Shown here: in pieces, positions 23,770 through 34,523 of the stretch
Numbering within the stretch: position 1 is the first letter of the stretch
How the letters are laid out: each line of letters opens with the position of its first letter
DNA from: Takakia lepidozioides
Lineage: Eukaryota; Streptophyta; Takakiopsida; Takakiales; Takakiaceae
DNA length: 64,000 nt
Assembly: GCA_030704615.1 (NCBI GenBank)
Contig: CM060732.1
Coordinates: 27,034,001 to 27,098,000 of the forward strand
Direction: 5' to 3'
The notes under the pieces: model-generated
What the model saw: the letters and a program-made list of their open reading frames with translations, nothing else
Database searches by the model: none
What the model was told of the DNA's origin: nothing
Program-made: the position numbers and the translations under genes

Positions 23770-24540
23770 GAGTTCAGTACGCGGTCGTCCTTGATATTGG
23801 CCTCATCATAGGGTCGGGCAAGACAAAGCGAAAGCGGAACGGCCTGAAAGATGATGATCCTAGTGAGCCCGGTGGGGGCGACGTGTCACCGAAGCAGCAA
23901 TTGGAAGAGGCGATTCATGCGTATGAAAGTGAGGCCGCTCAAGAACGGGAGGAATTTTGGGAGTCGGAGCTCGAGGACGTCCGAGAGGCTCCGCCAGACC
24001 AACAGATGCCTCCCATGCTAGCAGCCTTTTGGGAAGGGTTGTTGGCGCAGTTTGGCGGGACATTGAAAGACGTGTTGAGGGCTGCTAATGCCACTTCCAC
24101 TAAGGCAAAGTTTAAGGTGAAGCCTAAGGAACCCGACACCTTTGAGGGCGTCCGAAATTGGAAGGCACTCAACACCTGGCTCTTGGAGCTAGAGCAGTAC
24201 TTCCGGGCGGCCAAGTTGAGTGACGAGGAAAGGGTGGAAGTGGCTCCCACCTATTTGAGGGGCTATGCTCAACAATGGTGGCATAAACGCCTTCATGACC
24301 AAGGTCCAAACCCAGAAACCTTGAGCTGGAGTGGGTTCAAGGAACTTATGAAAAGACAGTTTGTGCCCTCAACGTGTCTTGGCTTGCCCGAGACAATTTG
24401 AGGAATTTGAAGCAAACGGATGATATCTGGGATATGTTTAGGCTTTCAATGTGCTGTTGCTCGAAGTCGCGGATATGGCAGAACCAGAAATGGTCTTCAA
24501 CTTTGTGGCGGGACTGGCTACTGTGGTCCCAGCAAGCCTG
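23770..24540 (+). pseudogene. Chromovirus gag fragment
   Basis: Open from the PBS to TGA 24399-24401, with no in-frame ATG near the expected start. An acidic segment (DDDPSEPGGGD, EEAIHAYESEAAQEREEF) precedes the Retrotrans_gag core: FEGVRNWKALNTWLLELEQYF, then YLRGYAQQWWHKR, then FKELMKRQFVP. Gag similarity continues after 24401 in other frames (ARDNLRNLKQTDDIWDMF, then LLLEVADMAEPEMVFNFVAGL), which means at least two frameshifts. It ends near 24540, where the sequence becomes unrelated and then joins an inverted LTR piece. Confidence 0.85.
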
Positions 24541-24689
24541 CCCCCGTTAACGTTACCCAAGCATTTGCCTTGGTTTTCCGAGGAAGCACATGAAAACCCA
24601 GAGTATCATGTGAAAAACTTTATTCAGTGTTGCTATTCTAACCAAGCGGTAAACGATGTCTATTGGTTGATATGGTTTCCCACGACCAT

Positions 24690-24857
24690 GAGCAACCCGG
24701 TGTGCGGGGCTCCACCTAGTGAGCACCTTTGCCTCCTTGAGTGCCTTGGGCACTCAAGGGTGCTTCAGCCCCCGTACCTATTGTTGCCACTGCCCCCACC
24801 ACAGGGGCAGCCCCTCTTGTGTCCCGCCCCCCCTGCCCTCAAGGCAAAGGGCCGTGA
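24690..24857 (-). repeat. Inverted internal LTR segment with perfect hairpin
   Basis: This stretch is the reverse complement of about 31889-32050 inside the intact LTR, with scattered differences. It contains a perfect hairpin, CTTGAGTGCC/GGCACTCAAG with a 3-nt loop (24736-24758; counterpart 31989-32011). Confidence 0.85.
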
Positions 24858-24859
24858 CA

Positions 24860-25338
24860 GGCAGGCTTACCATAAAGTCCATCGAAACACTCTCCCAACA
24901 TCCTCCTGGGATGGGCAAGGGTAGTAACAGCCCCGCTTGCTTTTTGTACTCGCTCCGGTTTTGTTGGCAAGTGGTGCATGTCTTGACATACTCCTCGACA
25001 TCATCCCTTAGTTTGGGCCAGAAATACTTTTTCTTCAAGAGTGCCGCGGTGCACTTGGCCCGCAAGCGGACCATCATGGCATTCCCTCAAGAGACTATCT
25101 CCGAGCCCTCTGAAAGGGATACCACCTGAGATCTGCCAGCATAAGATCGAACTGGAACCAGGAGCTTCCGCCATCCGCTACTTTAATTCGGCAAAAGCTT
25201 GGCCACGAAAGTTGTTCCACACCCATACCTTGGACTTATACAAGAGATCGGATAACGGCCCCGCAATCTTGGCGAAATTCCTCACGTACTTTCGGTAGTA
25301 GGAGGCGAGTCCTAGAAAGGATCGCACTCCCGGTGTCA
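24860..25338 (-). pseudogene. Chromovirus pol fragment with internal deletion
   Basis: Minus strand. 25338 to about 25150 encodes the RT-RNase H connection (VRSFLGLASYYRKYVRNFAK, IAGPLSDLL, AELK then a stop). It is then joined to the integrase zinc domain (KKKYFWPKLRDDVEEYVKTC, TTCQQNRSEYKK) and the first residues of the core (SMDFMVSLP). RNase H and most of integrase are missing. The left edge runs straight into the inverted LTR segment, so this is a rearranged remnant of the same family as the copy at 29-32.6 kb. Confidence 0.85.
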
Positions 25339-25524
25339 CGGACATAAATAAAACTACCATAATCTACACCACATATTTACGACCTTCTTACAAGCTTCTA
25401 GAAACTTCATTTTATAACTTTCTAGCTCCTTCTAGAATATCCCTAAGCTAGCTAGGAAACTTCCCTAGAAACTTCTTTCGACATAAAGAAACTTCTTAGG
25501 AAGTTTCCTCTATAAGTTACATGA
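25339..25524. other. AT-rich spacer
   Basis: Short spacer with repeated ctagaaacttc words; no gene. Confidence 0.4.
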
Positions 25525-26035
25525 GAGGGGGTTTTACTTGAAGGGGTTGCAATAAGAGGGGTTACACGCGTTGGGAACCCGAGTTACACGAGAGGGTTAT
25601 ATGTGGTGGAATTACAGGGGCGGGGGTTACAATATTTGGGGTTACACGACATAAAGCTAGTGGAGGTGGGGTTACAGGAGAGGAGGAAAGGATTACAAGC
25701 GTTGGGGTTACATGAACCCGGGGTTACACGATCTAGAGCTAGAGGAGGCGGAGTTACACAGGTTCGGGTTACAAGATAGGGGTTACACGAGGAGGGATTA
25801 CAAGCGTTGGGGTTACACGAACTGAGGTTACACGTGGAGGGGCTACATGGCCGGAGGTTACACGATCTGGAGCTAGAGGAAGGGGGGTACACGGGATGGG
25901 GATTACATGAACCTGGTTACACGAGACGGGGTTATACGGTCTTGGGCTACATGAACCTGGGTTACACGATACGGGGTTCACAGTCGGGATAACAAAGAGG
26001 GGTTACACGAGGTGGGGTTAAGGGGGAGGGAACTG
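25525..26035. repeat. Degenerate GGGGTTACACGA minisatellite
   Basis: Dozens of imperfect units built on GGGGTTACACGA plus 3-6 variable bases. A longer unit containing agctagaggag recurs near 25657, 25735 and 25873, showing higher-order structure. The minus-strand frame therefore reads as Cys-Asn-Pro/Val-Thr-Pro repeats. I regard that frame as a by-product of the repeat. Confidence 0.85.
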
Positions 26036-26056
26036 GGGTGATATGGGAGTGTTTAA

Positions 26057-26879
26057 CCCTTAAGTTCCCAAGCCTTTTTTTGACTTTTTACCAATTTTGG
26101 GTACCCAGCTGCAGTAAATTGCCCCTAGAAACCTACCAAGAATCATCCAGAGATTCCAGCCTTATAGCAGTGGGCCCAGCTCATTTATGCATGACATACC
26201 AGAAAATGAGCCAAGTCCACCGTGGAAATTGTGAGATTATAACATTGGCCCGGACCTCAAATATCAGGTCCCAAAGAAAAAGTGAGAAAGAAATTGGTTT
26301 GACCAAATCAAAACCTAGCTTTATCCAATTTTGCTTGCCCCAAGACCCACCATTTCCAAATCAATAGTGGAGTGGCTATGACCCCACTAAATTGCAGGTC
26401 CAATTGATTTTTTCACTTATGGTTGCTTTGCATGCAATCACATAGGGGTTGAAATCTCAAAATTGACAAGAGAAAATGTGCCTCCAAATGAAGTACTTTT
26501 TTTTCTACAAATTTTTTAAAAACCAATGGTGGATGTGTGTATGTAATGCTCACACACCACAAGGTGAAGTGCTTTTTCTAAAATTGCTCATTTTCTGCCA
26601 AAAATGGCCTTTGGAGTGCAATCTGTTTTGGGCTTGTTTACCTGCCACGTCAGCGGTCAACAAGCCCTTTTCAGGCCCAAAACGTAAATGAGAGATCTAA
26701 GATATTTTTTGTAGGTCATAGCTTTTGTTTTTTTTCAATTTTGTTTTTAGCATCATACTCCAGACAAATCCTTTGTCATTAAAGCTTCAGGAGTGGGGCC
26801 CATCAGATTAGATCTGCAAAAATTTGGTCGAACTGCAAATTCAAAGTGACCCGATTCAGGTCGCTTGGGAACTTAAGGG
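26057..26879. mobile_element. piggyBac-like MITE, 823 bp, TTAA target duplication
   Basis: The left end CCCTTAAGTTCCCAAGC (26057-26073) and the right end GCTTGGGAACTTAAGGG (26863-26879) are perfect 17-bp inverted repeats. They are flanked by TTAA at 26053-26056 and 26880-26883. TTAA duplication plus termini starting CCC are the signature of piggyBac elements. Inside there is no transposase ORF, so it is non-autonomous. The perfect termini suggest it is younger than its surroundings. Confidence 0.8.
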
Positions 26880-26883
26880 TTAA

Positions 26884-27789
26884 ACATGTTACAGGTCAAG
26901 CCACCAGCTTTGCAGTCCAAGCTTTGCAAGGACTCCCTCAATTCTTGGGCGAAGTGAGTTTTCTGAAACAGATGTAAGTATGCTTGTTGATCATCTCAGT
27001 GCAGCAGTGTCTATTTTCTGACACCGCTCTGTCCTCCATCTTTTTCCTGGCCTTCATAGTGGCATACCACATGCCGGCATCAGTATTACAAATGTTTGAG
27101 AGCAGGAGCTGTGTTTCTACTTTGAAAGAAATTTCGCTGGACACTCTGCTCAGTTTGATAGAGCCATAAATTTTGCAATCACCAAGCAAGGCCCCCCTGA
27201 TGTTGAATCATCTGGTCTTCTTTTGGCATTTTTGTTAATGAATGGCTCTGCCTCTTCCAATCACCCTACATGTCTACCAGTGTTGGTCTGGCATGGGACT
27301 GAGCACCTAGTATCATCCCTGGTACGAGAGTTTAAACCAGCAGCCCAGAGTCCCAGATCTGAAGAAAACTGTGGAAAAAAATCCTTTTCTATCACAAAGG
27401 GGTAATGTTTTTGAGCATGGTATCACAAAATGCAATTACTAGACCAACACTGGTGTCCACCTTGCAGCGGGCATGTAGCCTTCATCTACTAGACCCACAT
27501 GACTACAGGACGTACCAACTGCACCCTCGTTGAGAATATCCCACCATCATGAATACAAATCTCAACAAATGGAACTAATGGAAAGAAATTTGCAGGAATG
27601 GAAAGAAGAGGAAACACATGTAAACAAAAGATTTAATGCAAGCAGAACGAAACATGTCCAGTAAGTTAAAAGGTTGTACTTAAGGATACTCCGTAATGCA
27701 TGAGATTGGGCTTGGAAGGAGATCTGGGGATGGAAAATATATTCTCCATCACTACAACAATGACACAGGGAGCGATTGACACCATTCTA
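26884..27789. other. Non-coding stretch, nothing recognised
   Basis: No supported gene, repeat or RNA found. Confidence 0.4.
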
Positions 27790-28180
27790 TTTTCTGAATG
27801 GGGCTTGGCACTACTAGCCCACCAATCAACACGCACAAACAACTCCTCCCAGCTTGGGACTGGGCCTTCGGTTTTCTTCACAATCGCCCGCATGAGTTGC
27901 ATCAAATTCCAGGTGGCATCTGATGCCTGGTTCTCCACCCAACTATCATTATTGAGCTTCATCCTGTCCTCCCTCCACTCATCCCCTGCCAAAGCCTCTC
28001 TCATTTTCACCTCCTACTCATGTTGGAAACCGAGAAACCCCACAAGCCCATATTGACCATACGCCCTTTGCAAGCTCATTATGGTTTGCTCGATAAAATA
28101 ATCTCGCACCAACTCCTGCATAGCTTCAGGGCCTCCTGTCCTGGATACTTGGATCCTAAGCAATGCATTCTAAGCATCCA
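27790..28180 (-). pseudogene. Unrecognised coding-like fragment with one stop
   Basis: The minus-strand frame reads about 130 residues with natural composition (RTGGPEAMQELVRDYFIEQT ... MKLNNDSWVENQASDATWNL ... EGPVPSWEELFVRVDWWASS), interrupted by TAG near 28016. I do not recognise the family. It may be an exon of a decayed gene. Confidence is low because only composition supports it. Confidence 0.25.
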
Positions 28181-28944
28181 AAGCCTCAAAACCACACTCA
28201 CCCAAAACTGAGTGTAGTCTGCCAATTTGTAAATTCTGTTTTCAAAAATCAAGAGGACAAAAAGTTCTTCCCGTACACTAAGTGAACAGCCATGACACAC
28301 TTTGTATTTACATTGGTTTGGCTTAATCAGTGTTGGCCTCATGGAACTGAGGGACGTATCCAAGAATGCAGCCAAGAACAAAGAGAGAGAGACAAGGACA
28401 TAAACTCCTTTTGAGCCACGCTGAAACCAGATGGTTCTCACTCATTAACGCCGGCACCTACCAAGGCCGGCCTCCAGACCACACTGTGCCATCATGGCTA
28501 CTCCCATGTACGTGTCTCCGCTCACCATGTACATGCCCCGCCAGACTCTGCTATGATATTTTACTTGTTCAAGGCCTACCCATTGGCACCTTGCCCCCCA
28601 CCGCACCATCCTACAACTCACCATACACTTCATTGAATTTAATTACTGCCACAATCGCTATCCCAATGATTACATCTTGGACAAACGACAAAAATACGCT
28701 CCACTCATCATTGCACTACGCCACAGGGGCTGGGCCACCGACCCACTCATCATTATCACTACTGGAACTAGAGGCGACATCCATAACGCCAGTATCAACA
28801 CTTTACATAGCAACTTCAAAATCCCCATCCCCCCTAAACACAAATATTTTAAAACAATCCACCTCACGACTCTCCGATCCTTTACAACTATTATCACCAA
28901 CAAACGGAAACTGGAATCTAACTCTACGCCGGAGCCATAAAGTA
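28181..28944. other. Non-coding stretch, nothing recognised
   Basis: Pyrimidine- and C-rich text near 28450-28930 with no recognisable protein. It ends where chromovirus RT similarity begins. Confidence 0.35.
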
Positions 28945-30993
28945 CCCCAGGGTACCATTTGTACCTCTCTACCCGCGGCTACCTAGTGTCCCACATGACA
29001 CGGTTGAGCCATAGAGAGTTGGTTGAGTTGAAGACTCAGCTCAAGGATCTAATGTCAAAGGGGTACATCCGGCCGAGTAAGTCACCTTACGGAGCCCTTG
29101 TGCTATTCGCAGACAAGAAGGATGGGACGCTGCGGATGTGTGTCAATTACAGGGCCCTGAATAAGGTGACTATAAAAAACCGGTACCTTTTGCCAATGAT
29201 CAACGACCTTTTCGATCGGTTGGCAGAAGCGAAGTATTTCAGCCGGATCGATTTGCGCTCCGGCTATCATCAAATTTGAGTGGCGGAAGGAGATGAGGAG
29301 AAGACCGCGTGTAGGACAAGATATGGTTCGTACGAGTTCTTGGTAATGCCTTTTGGGCTCACCAACGCACCCGTGACCTTTAGCACGCCGATGAACTGTC
29401 TTTTCCAGGAGTGGTTGGATGACTTTGTGATCGTGTACATCGACGACTTCTTGGTGTACTCGAAAACAAAGGAGGAACACTTGGAGCACCTCAAAAAGAT
29501 GTTCCAGAAATTGCGGGAAGGGAAGCTGTATGCCAAAGCTTCAAAGTGCGAATTCGGGGTCACAAAAGTGGAGTTCCTGGGGCACGTGATTACACAGGAT
29601 GGGATCAAAATGGATGGCAGAAAGGTGAGGGCGATCTTGGACTAGGAGCCTCCGACTTCGGTCCCGGGAGTGCGATCCTTCTTAGGACTCGCCTCATATT
29701 ACCGGAAGTATGTGAGAAATTTCGCCAAGATCGCGGGGCCGCTGTCAGACCTCCTGTGTAAATCCAAAGTCTGGGTATGGAACACCTTTTGTGGCCAGCT
29801 TTTGCCGAGTTGAAGCAGCGGATGGCGGAAGCTCCAGTCCTCAAAATTCCGGAGTTCGACCGTCCATTTGAAATCCATACAGATGCGTCGGACTTCGCAA
29901 TTGGGGGTGTACTCATGCAGGATGGACGTCCAGAGGCATACGAAAGTAAGAAATTGAATGAAGTGGAGCGACGGTGGCCTACGCACGAGAAAGAAATGAA
30001 GGTGGTGGTGCATTGCCTTGAGCTTTGGCGCCACTATATTGGTTCCAACCCGGTGAAGGTATTCACGGATAATGTCACAGTGAAATATTTTGCCACGCAG
30101 CCTAAGTTGTCCCCAAAACAAATTAGGTGGCAAGACACTTTGGCACTGTTTGACGTGGATATCCAGTACAAACCGGCACGAGACAATGTGGTGGCCGATG
30201 CTTTAAGTAGAAAGCAGCAGCTCATGTTGGTGTATAAGGGCGAGACGGCGCTCCAAGGAAGATCCGGAAGGCTTACCGGAAGGATGAGATGGCGAAGTCC
30301 GTGATGCGGGACTTGAGGATGGGGGTTAAGTCACAGTTTCACTTGCAAAATGGACTGCTCCGGTATAAGCAAAAGCGTCTCTACGTACCGAAGGGAGGGA
30401 TCAGCAAGACATTGAGGAACCGGCAGTAGCAGCGGTGCTAGAGGAACGCGAACGTTTATTGAAGCTCACAAAGTACAACATTGCCAAAGCCAGGAAACGG
30501 TATGAACGGCAGGCGAATCGGAAGCGGAGGAAAGTTAAGTTTGAGGCAGGCACGGAGGTTTGGTTGAACATCAAGAATTTTCGACTACCTCCGGAAGTGA
30601 GTCCGAAGTTTGTACCTCCGTATGCGGGGCCCTTTTGCATCCGGAAGGTTATGAATGAGGATATATGAATTGGAGCTGCCGGAAAATAGCAAGGTGCATC
30701 CGGTATTCCACGTCTCCTTTTTGAAGCTTTACTTCAAATATGAAGCGCGTCCGAATCGGCATCAAATGTTGCGTCCACCACCTGTGCTGTTGGACCATGA
30801 AAATGAATCTGAGTACGAGGTGGAGGCAGTGCTTAAGTCGAGGAGGTTCAAGAATCGAGAAACGGAGTATCTCGTGAAATGGAAAGGCTATCATCATGTA
30901 GAGGCATCTTGGGTGCGTGCCTCAGAAATGGGAAACGCATCCGAGGTGGTTGCAGCTTTCAAAGGGCGACCTCAAAAGCAAAAGAAGCGTTGA
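28945..30993 (+). pseudogene. Chromovirus pol: RT, RNase H, integrase C-terminus, chromodomain
   Basis: RT runs from about 28985 ([66 protein letters not shown], catalytic YIDDFLVYS). TGA 29277-29279 and TAG 29643-29645 interrupt it in frame. The connection domain and, after a frameshift near 29800, RNase H follow (PFEIHTDASDFAIGGVLMQ, RRWPTHEKEMKVVVHCLELW, VFTDNVTVKYF, DNVVADALSRK). A deletion near 30400-30430 removes the integrase zinc domain and core. The C-terminal domain (KYNIAKARKRYERQ, FEAGTEVWLNIKNF) resumes, shifts frame near 30660, and ends in an intact chromodomain (YEVEAVLKSR...EYLVKWKGYHHVEASWV). The stop near 30991 precedes the 3' LTR at 31032. Gag and protease are absent. Confidence 0.92.
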
Positions 30994-31031
30994 TGGGGAC
31001 ATCAACCTTGGAGCGTGGGGGAGGAAATGCA

Positions 31032-32600
31032 TGTTTAGCCCAGCTTAGCTAGCTCAAGAATCCGATTGCAAAAACTTGTACTGTACAAATTTTGTTATAA
31101 ATGAAACGGTTCCCAAATGTTGTGCGTCCTATTTTGTTTGGAATGGTGATGCATGGTTTGTTTGGCTAATGTGTAGAATGCATGCTAGCTTACAAAAGTG
31201 GGAGAGGTAAATTGGATTAATTGTGTGTTTGTGTAGTGCCGAAATAGGGTGACTCCCATCCAAGGGGCAAGGAAACTTGCGCATTTCTTTGGGAGTTCAC
31301 GTGCTAGTGCGCACCTGGCGCGTGCGCGTACTATAACTGCGCTTACTGAGGGGGTTGCCTTGTAGTGCGGGCTAACGCGGAAGCTACGTGCTTCCGTTCA
31401 CGTACTATAATCGTACGAAGTCGTAGTGCGGCTTTGGCGTGTTCCCGTACCTCAGGCCAGCATTCCAAGGCGGACCCAATTGTAGTGATTGGGGCGCACG
31501 GTTGGTTCAAGGTTATCTTCCTAGTCAAAAAGGGTTCAAGGCGAACCCTTGCTCAAGGTGATGCTAAAAACGGCATCACGAGCGGTCGCAAGCAATGTTG
31601 TTGCAGTAAGGCGATTCGATCCTTGAGGAGGATCGTTCCTTGGCCTTGAAGTGGGCCAAGAAGAGTGCACTAGGAGGAGCTTGAGAAGCTCCGCCCTTTG
31701 CCGAGACTTGGAGGAAGTCGGCCAAACTAGCTAGTGGAGAGTAGAGTCAAGTGAGAATTTGGTTCTTTGCTATGGGACGCCATGGTACGGAAACAAACTC
31801 CTTGATGTGGGACGCCACAACTTGGATGTTAGTTTCTACAAAATGGACAAGTCGATGAGGACATCGACTCCCTGTTGGTAGGGGTGTGTGTCGCGGCCCT
31901 TCGCCTTGAGGGCAGGGGGTCGGGACACGAGAGGGGCTGCCCCTGTGGTGGGGGCAGTGGCAAAAATAGATGCGGGGGCTGAAGCACCCTTGAGTGCCCA
32001 AGGCACTCAAGGAGGCGAAGGCGCTTACTAGGTGGAGCCCCGCACACCGGGTTGCGGTGGGGGTGGTTCCACGAGGGGTGGTGGTAGCTTAGTGGGACTT
32101 AGTGGGACTTAGTGGGGTTGGCATAGGACTCACCATGGGGGCGGAGACCTTGTGGTGGGAGTCGTGGGGAGTCTTGGGACTCATCACGGTCCAATGGGAC
32201 CGTGGTGGGTGGGCCAAGACTCACCGGGAGTCGAGGGTTTTCGTGGTGGTTCGCCATAAAATGGCATGGTTGTTTGTGAAACCCCCGCGGATAGTCACAG
32301 AAGTATATATAGGGAGTAGTAACCCCAAGAACGGTGCAAGCCCGTTGGTGACCAAAAACTAGTGAGTAAGCGAGCGACTAAGGAGTGGGGAGCTAATCCG
32401 GACTGCCATCTACCAAAGGGAGTTTTCACTAGGCCCAAATTGATGGAGGGGTCTTTCGGTAGAGTAAAGGGGGACCGTTATGTCCCGGTGAGCAGCCGAA
32501 GCTCCGAGTTGGCCCGACGGCCAGGTTGGGAGTTAGGCGCGCGCATCAAAGCGAGTAACTATGACTTGAAGGGGAGCTTACTGAAGTGAGGTGCACGACA
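31032..32600 (+). mobile_element. Chromovirus 3' LTR, 1,569 bp
   Basis: Starts TGTTTAGCCCAG after the purine-rich tract gtgggggagg and ends GCACGACA, giving TG...CA. The right boundary is confirmed by the other copy, where the same end is followed by the PBS at 23755. It contains two ACTATAA words (about 31330 and 31404) and the CTTGAGTGCC hairpin (31989-32011). The next bases (tctag) would be the target duplication, but no 5' LTR is present for comparison. Confidence 0.85.
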
Positions 32601-33589
32601 TCTAGTTTGCAATCACCCTTCGGCCGGAGTCTTCTCTTTCTCTGCAAGAAAGCTAGGAGTCTCATGAAGACTACAAGTAGTGAGAAGGCTACAAGCCAAC
32701 TGCAGCCACGAGTATGCCCGGAGCAACGAAGAGGCTCGCTACAAAGGAAAGAGAGACAACGAGGTTTGTTGCCCTCGTTAGCCGCTAGAAAACATCCACT
32801 TCCAACTGGAATAGCCTTTGAGACGAAGTGACACCATAAGTGACATTTGCTTCGACATATAGTGACAATTACTATGCACTACATCTTGTAGAACAATTGG
32901 ACGAGAAGTGTGTTGTGCTCCTTGGGTATTTTGGATGTATGAGAGGCTTGTTGGATTTATTGGCAACCAATTGAAGGCCGCCAATGATGTTTTGAAAGAG
33001 GTGCAGATGAGAATTGGAACAACTCCAACTCCAATATTTTTCATGTGAGTAAAAAATTGTAGTAGAAAGTGCTTAGAAAATTTGATGACCTCCTTGCCAG
33101 AAGTTGAAAAGTAGATATTTTATATAAAGGTAGTGAGAGAAGAGAGAGAGGACTCCGGCCGAAGCCGGCCAGGTAGACAATCAAACAGATCCAAACAATG
33201 CCCATGTAAGAAAATAAAAATAAAATGCCCCCTAGGTAGGTCTAATCGTATCATCCCATATGAAACACATGAACGTTTAGATTGCAAATTGTGGCAAATA
33301 TTCCACCCTCCAAGTTTTGTGTTAAATCCTCCGATCCAAAAGTTATGCGTGTTGCAGCCCTCCATTGCAAGGCTCTTAGGTTTCATTGTGAAAGCAATTG
33401 AGAAGCTGAAGAGAAAAACCTGAGTGGGAAACTCGGCGGAACGAGGCCTTCTCAAAAAATAATGAATCATATTCTCGTGAGAGGTTATTTGAGAAACGAC
33501 AAGTCAAATTTTCCACATAGATGAATCTAATAACTTTCCCCATAGAACCTCATTGTGCCTAGTGGAATAATGTCGCCCTACAGTGTAAT
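32601..33589. other. Flanking non-coding DNA, nothing recognised
   Basis: No supported gene. A purine-rich gagagaagagagagag run lies near 33130. Confidence 0.4.
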
Positions 33590-33836
33590 TTTATTTATTA
33601 TTTATTTATTTAATTTTGAAAAGGAAACCTGGGAGCTACTGCTCACAATTTAGGCCCTTGAGGACGGGAAAAAATTAACCCCCTTTCAGATAAGTGCCAT
33701 TAGGCACACAGGTGGAAACGTCACCACCAGACCAGCCGGTCACAAACAATCACACACCAGGCAGGGCAGCAGGTTTGAACCCCGAACCACCAGGGCGACA
33801 CACTGTGCACTTACCAGCTGAGCTACCAGCTGATGT
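33590..33836 (-). mobile_element. tRNA-derived SINE
   Basis: On the minus strand, a box A TAGCTCAGCTGGTAAG (33825-33810) and a box B GGGGTTCAAACC (33783-33772) sit at tRNA-like spacing. The acceptor arms do not pair, so it is not a tRNA gene. A unique body of about 140 bp follows, ending in an (AAAT)n-rich tail near 33590. Head, body and microsatellite tail are the hallmarks of a SINE. The body's end resembles the element at 45.2 kb. Confidence 0.75.
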
Positions 33837-34523
33837 GACTTAGGTGTGAATGTCACCAACACTTGAGAAAAACTATGGAATTTGGTCAGTCATGTTCAGT
33901 TCAAGGATTGCGTGTCAACAGATTTGATCACAGTTCCTAGTACTAGCTTAGCGACTGCTAGGCTAGCTAGGCTAGCTCCGTAGACGCCTCCGGCAACTGA
34001 TTTCTGGTCAGCCAACTTGTGCTGCCCGCCCCCTACGAATAGGGGTCAACCCGACTGTTTTGGTCAACAGTAGCTGCCTTTAAGCGCGTTGGGGTTCGGT
34101 AGGTACCTAGTAGACGGAGACGGGCAGGCTGGGGACTGGGTCACACGCAAAATACATGTCCGCATACGGTCCGCGGGTAGGTGGTAGGTACGTAGCCGTA
34201 TTTACGGTGAGACTGAGGAACTGACCCGCTCGGCAGCCGGGCCGCCGCTGTTGGCGCTGCCTGTCCCCGAAAAGGGCCGGGGCCAGCGACAGGCTGCTTC
34301 CCGTTGCGGGTGGCCGCCGGGAGTTTGACTCCGGTGAGGCCTCGTGCGAGCGACGGGGGGTGACTGGCGGCTGGCGGTTCAGTGCTGGTTTCCTTCACAC
34401 AGGGCCGAGCAAGGAAGCGGGCGGGCGGCCCGGGACAAGCACGGGCCGGCCCCAGGAAGAGTGTCGGTCGGAGACGAAGAGAGAGAGAGAGGGTGCGGGC
34501 GGGGATCGCAATCTGGAGCGCGC
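33837..34523. promoter_or_regulatory. Upstream region and probable 5' UTR of the U-box gene
   Basis: The last 400 bp are GC-rich and end in a gagagagagaggg run about 35 bp before the ATG, as in many plant 5' UTRs. No clear TATA box could be chosen. A small gctaggctagctaggctagc repeat occurs near 33958. Confidence 0.4.

Noticed and set aside
25584-25981. Cys-Asn-Pro/Val-Thr-Pro repeat protein on the minus strand
   Set aside because: The frame is a translation of a G-rich minisatellite with varying unit length; there is no start context or flanking exon.
33765-33836. A functional tRNA gene on the minus strand
   Set aside because: Boxes A and B are present but the acceptor arms do not pair, and a body with a microsatellite tail follows, so it is a SINE head.
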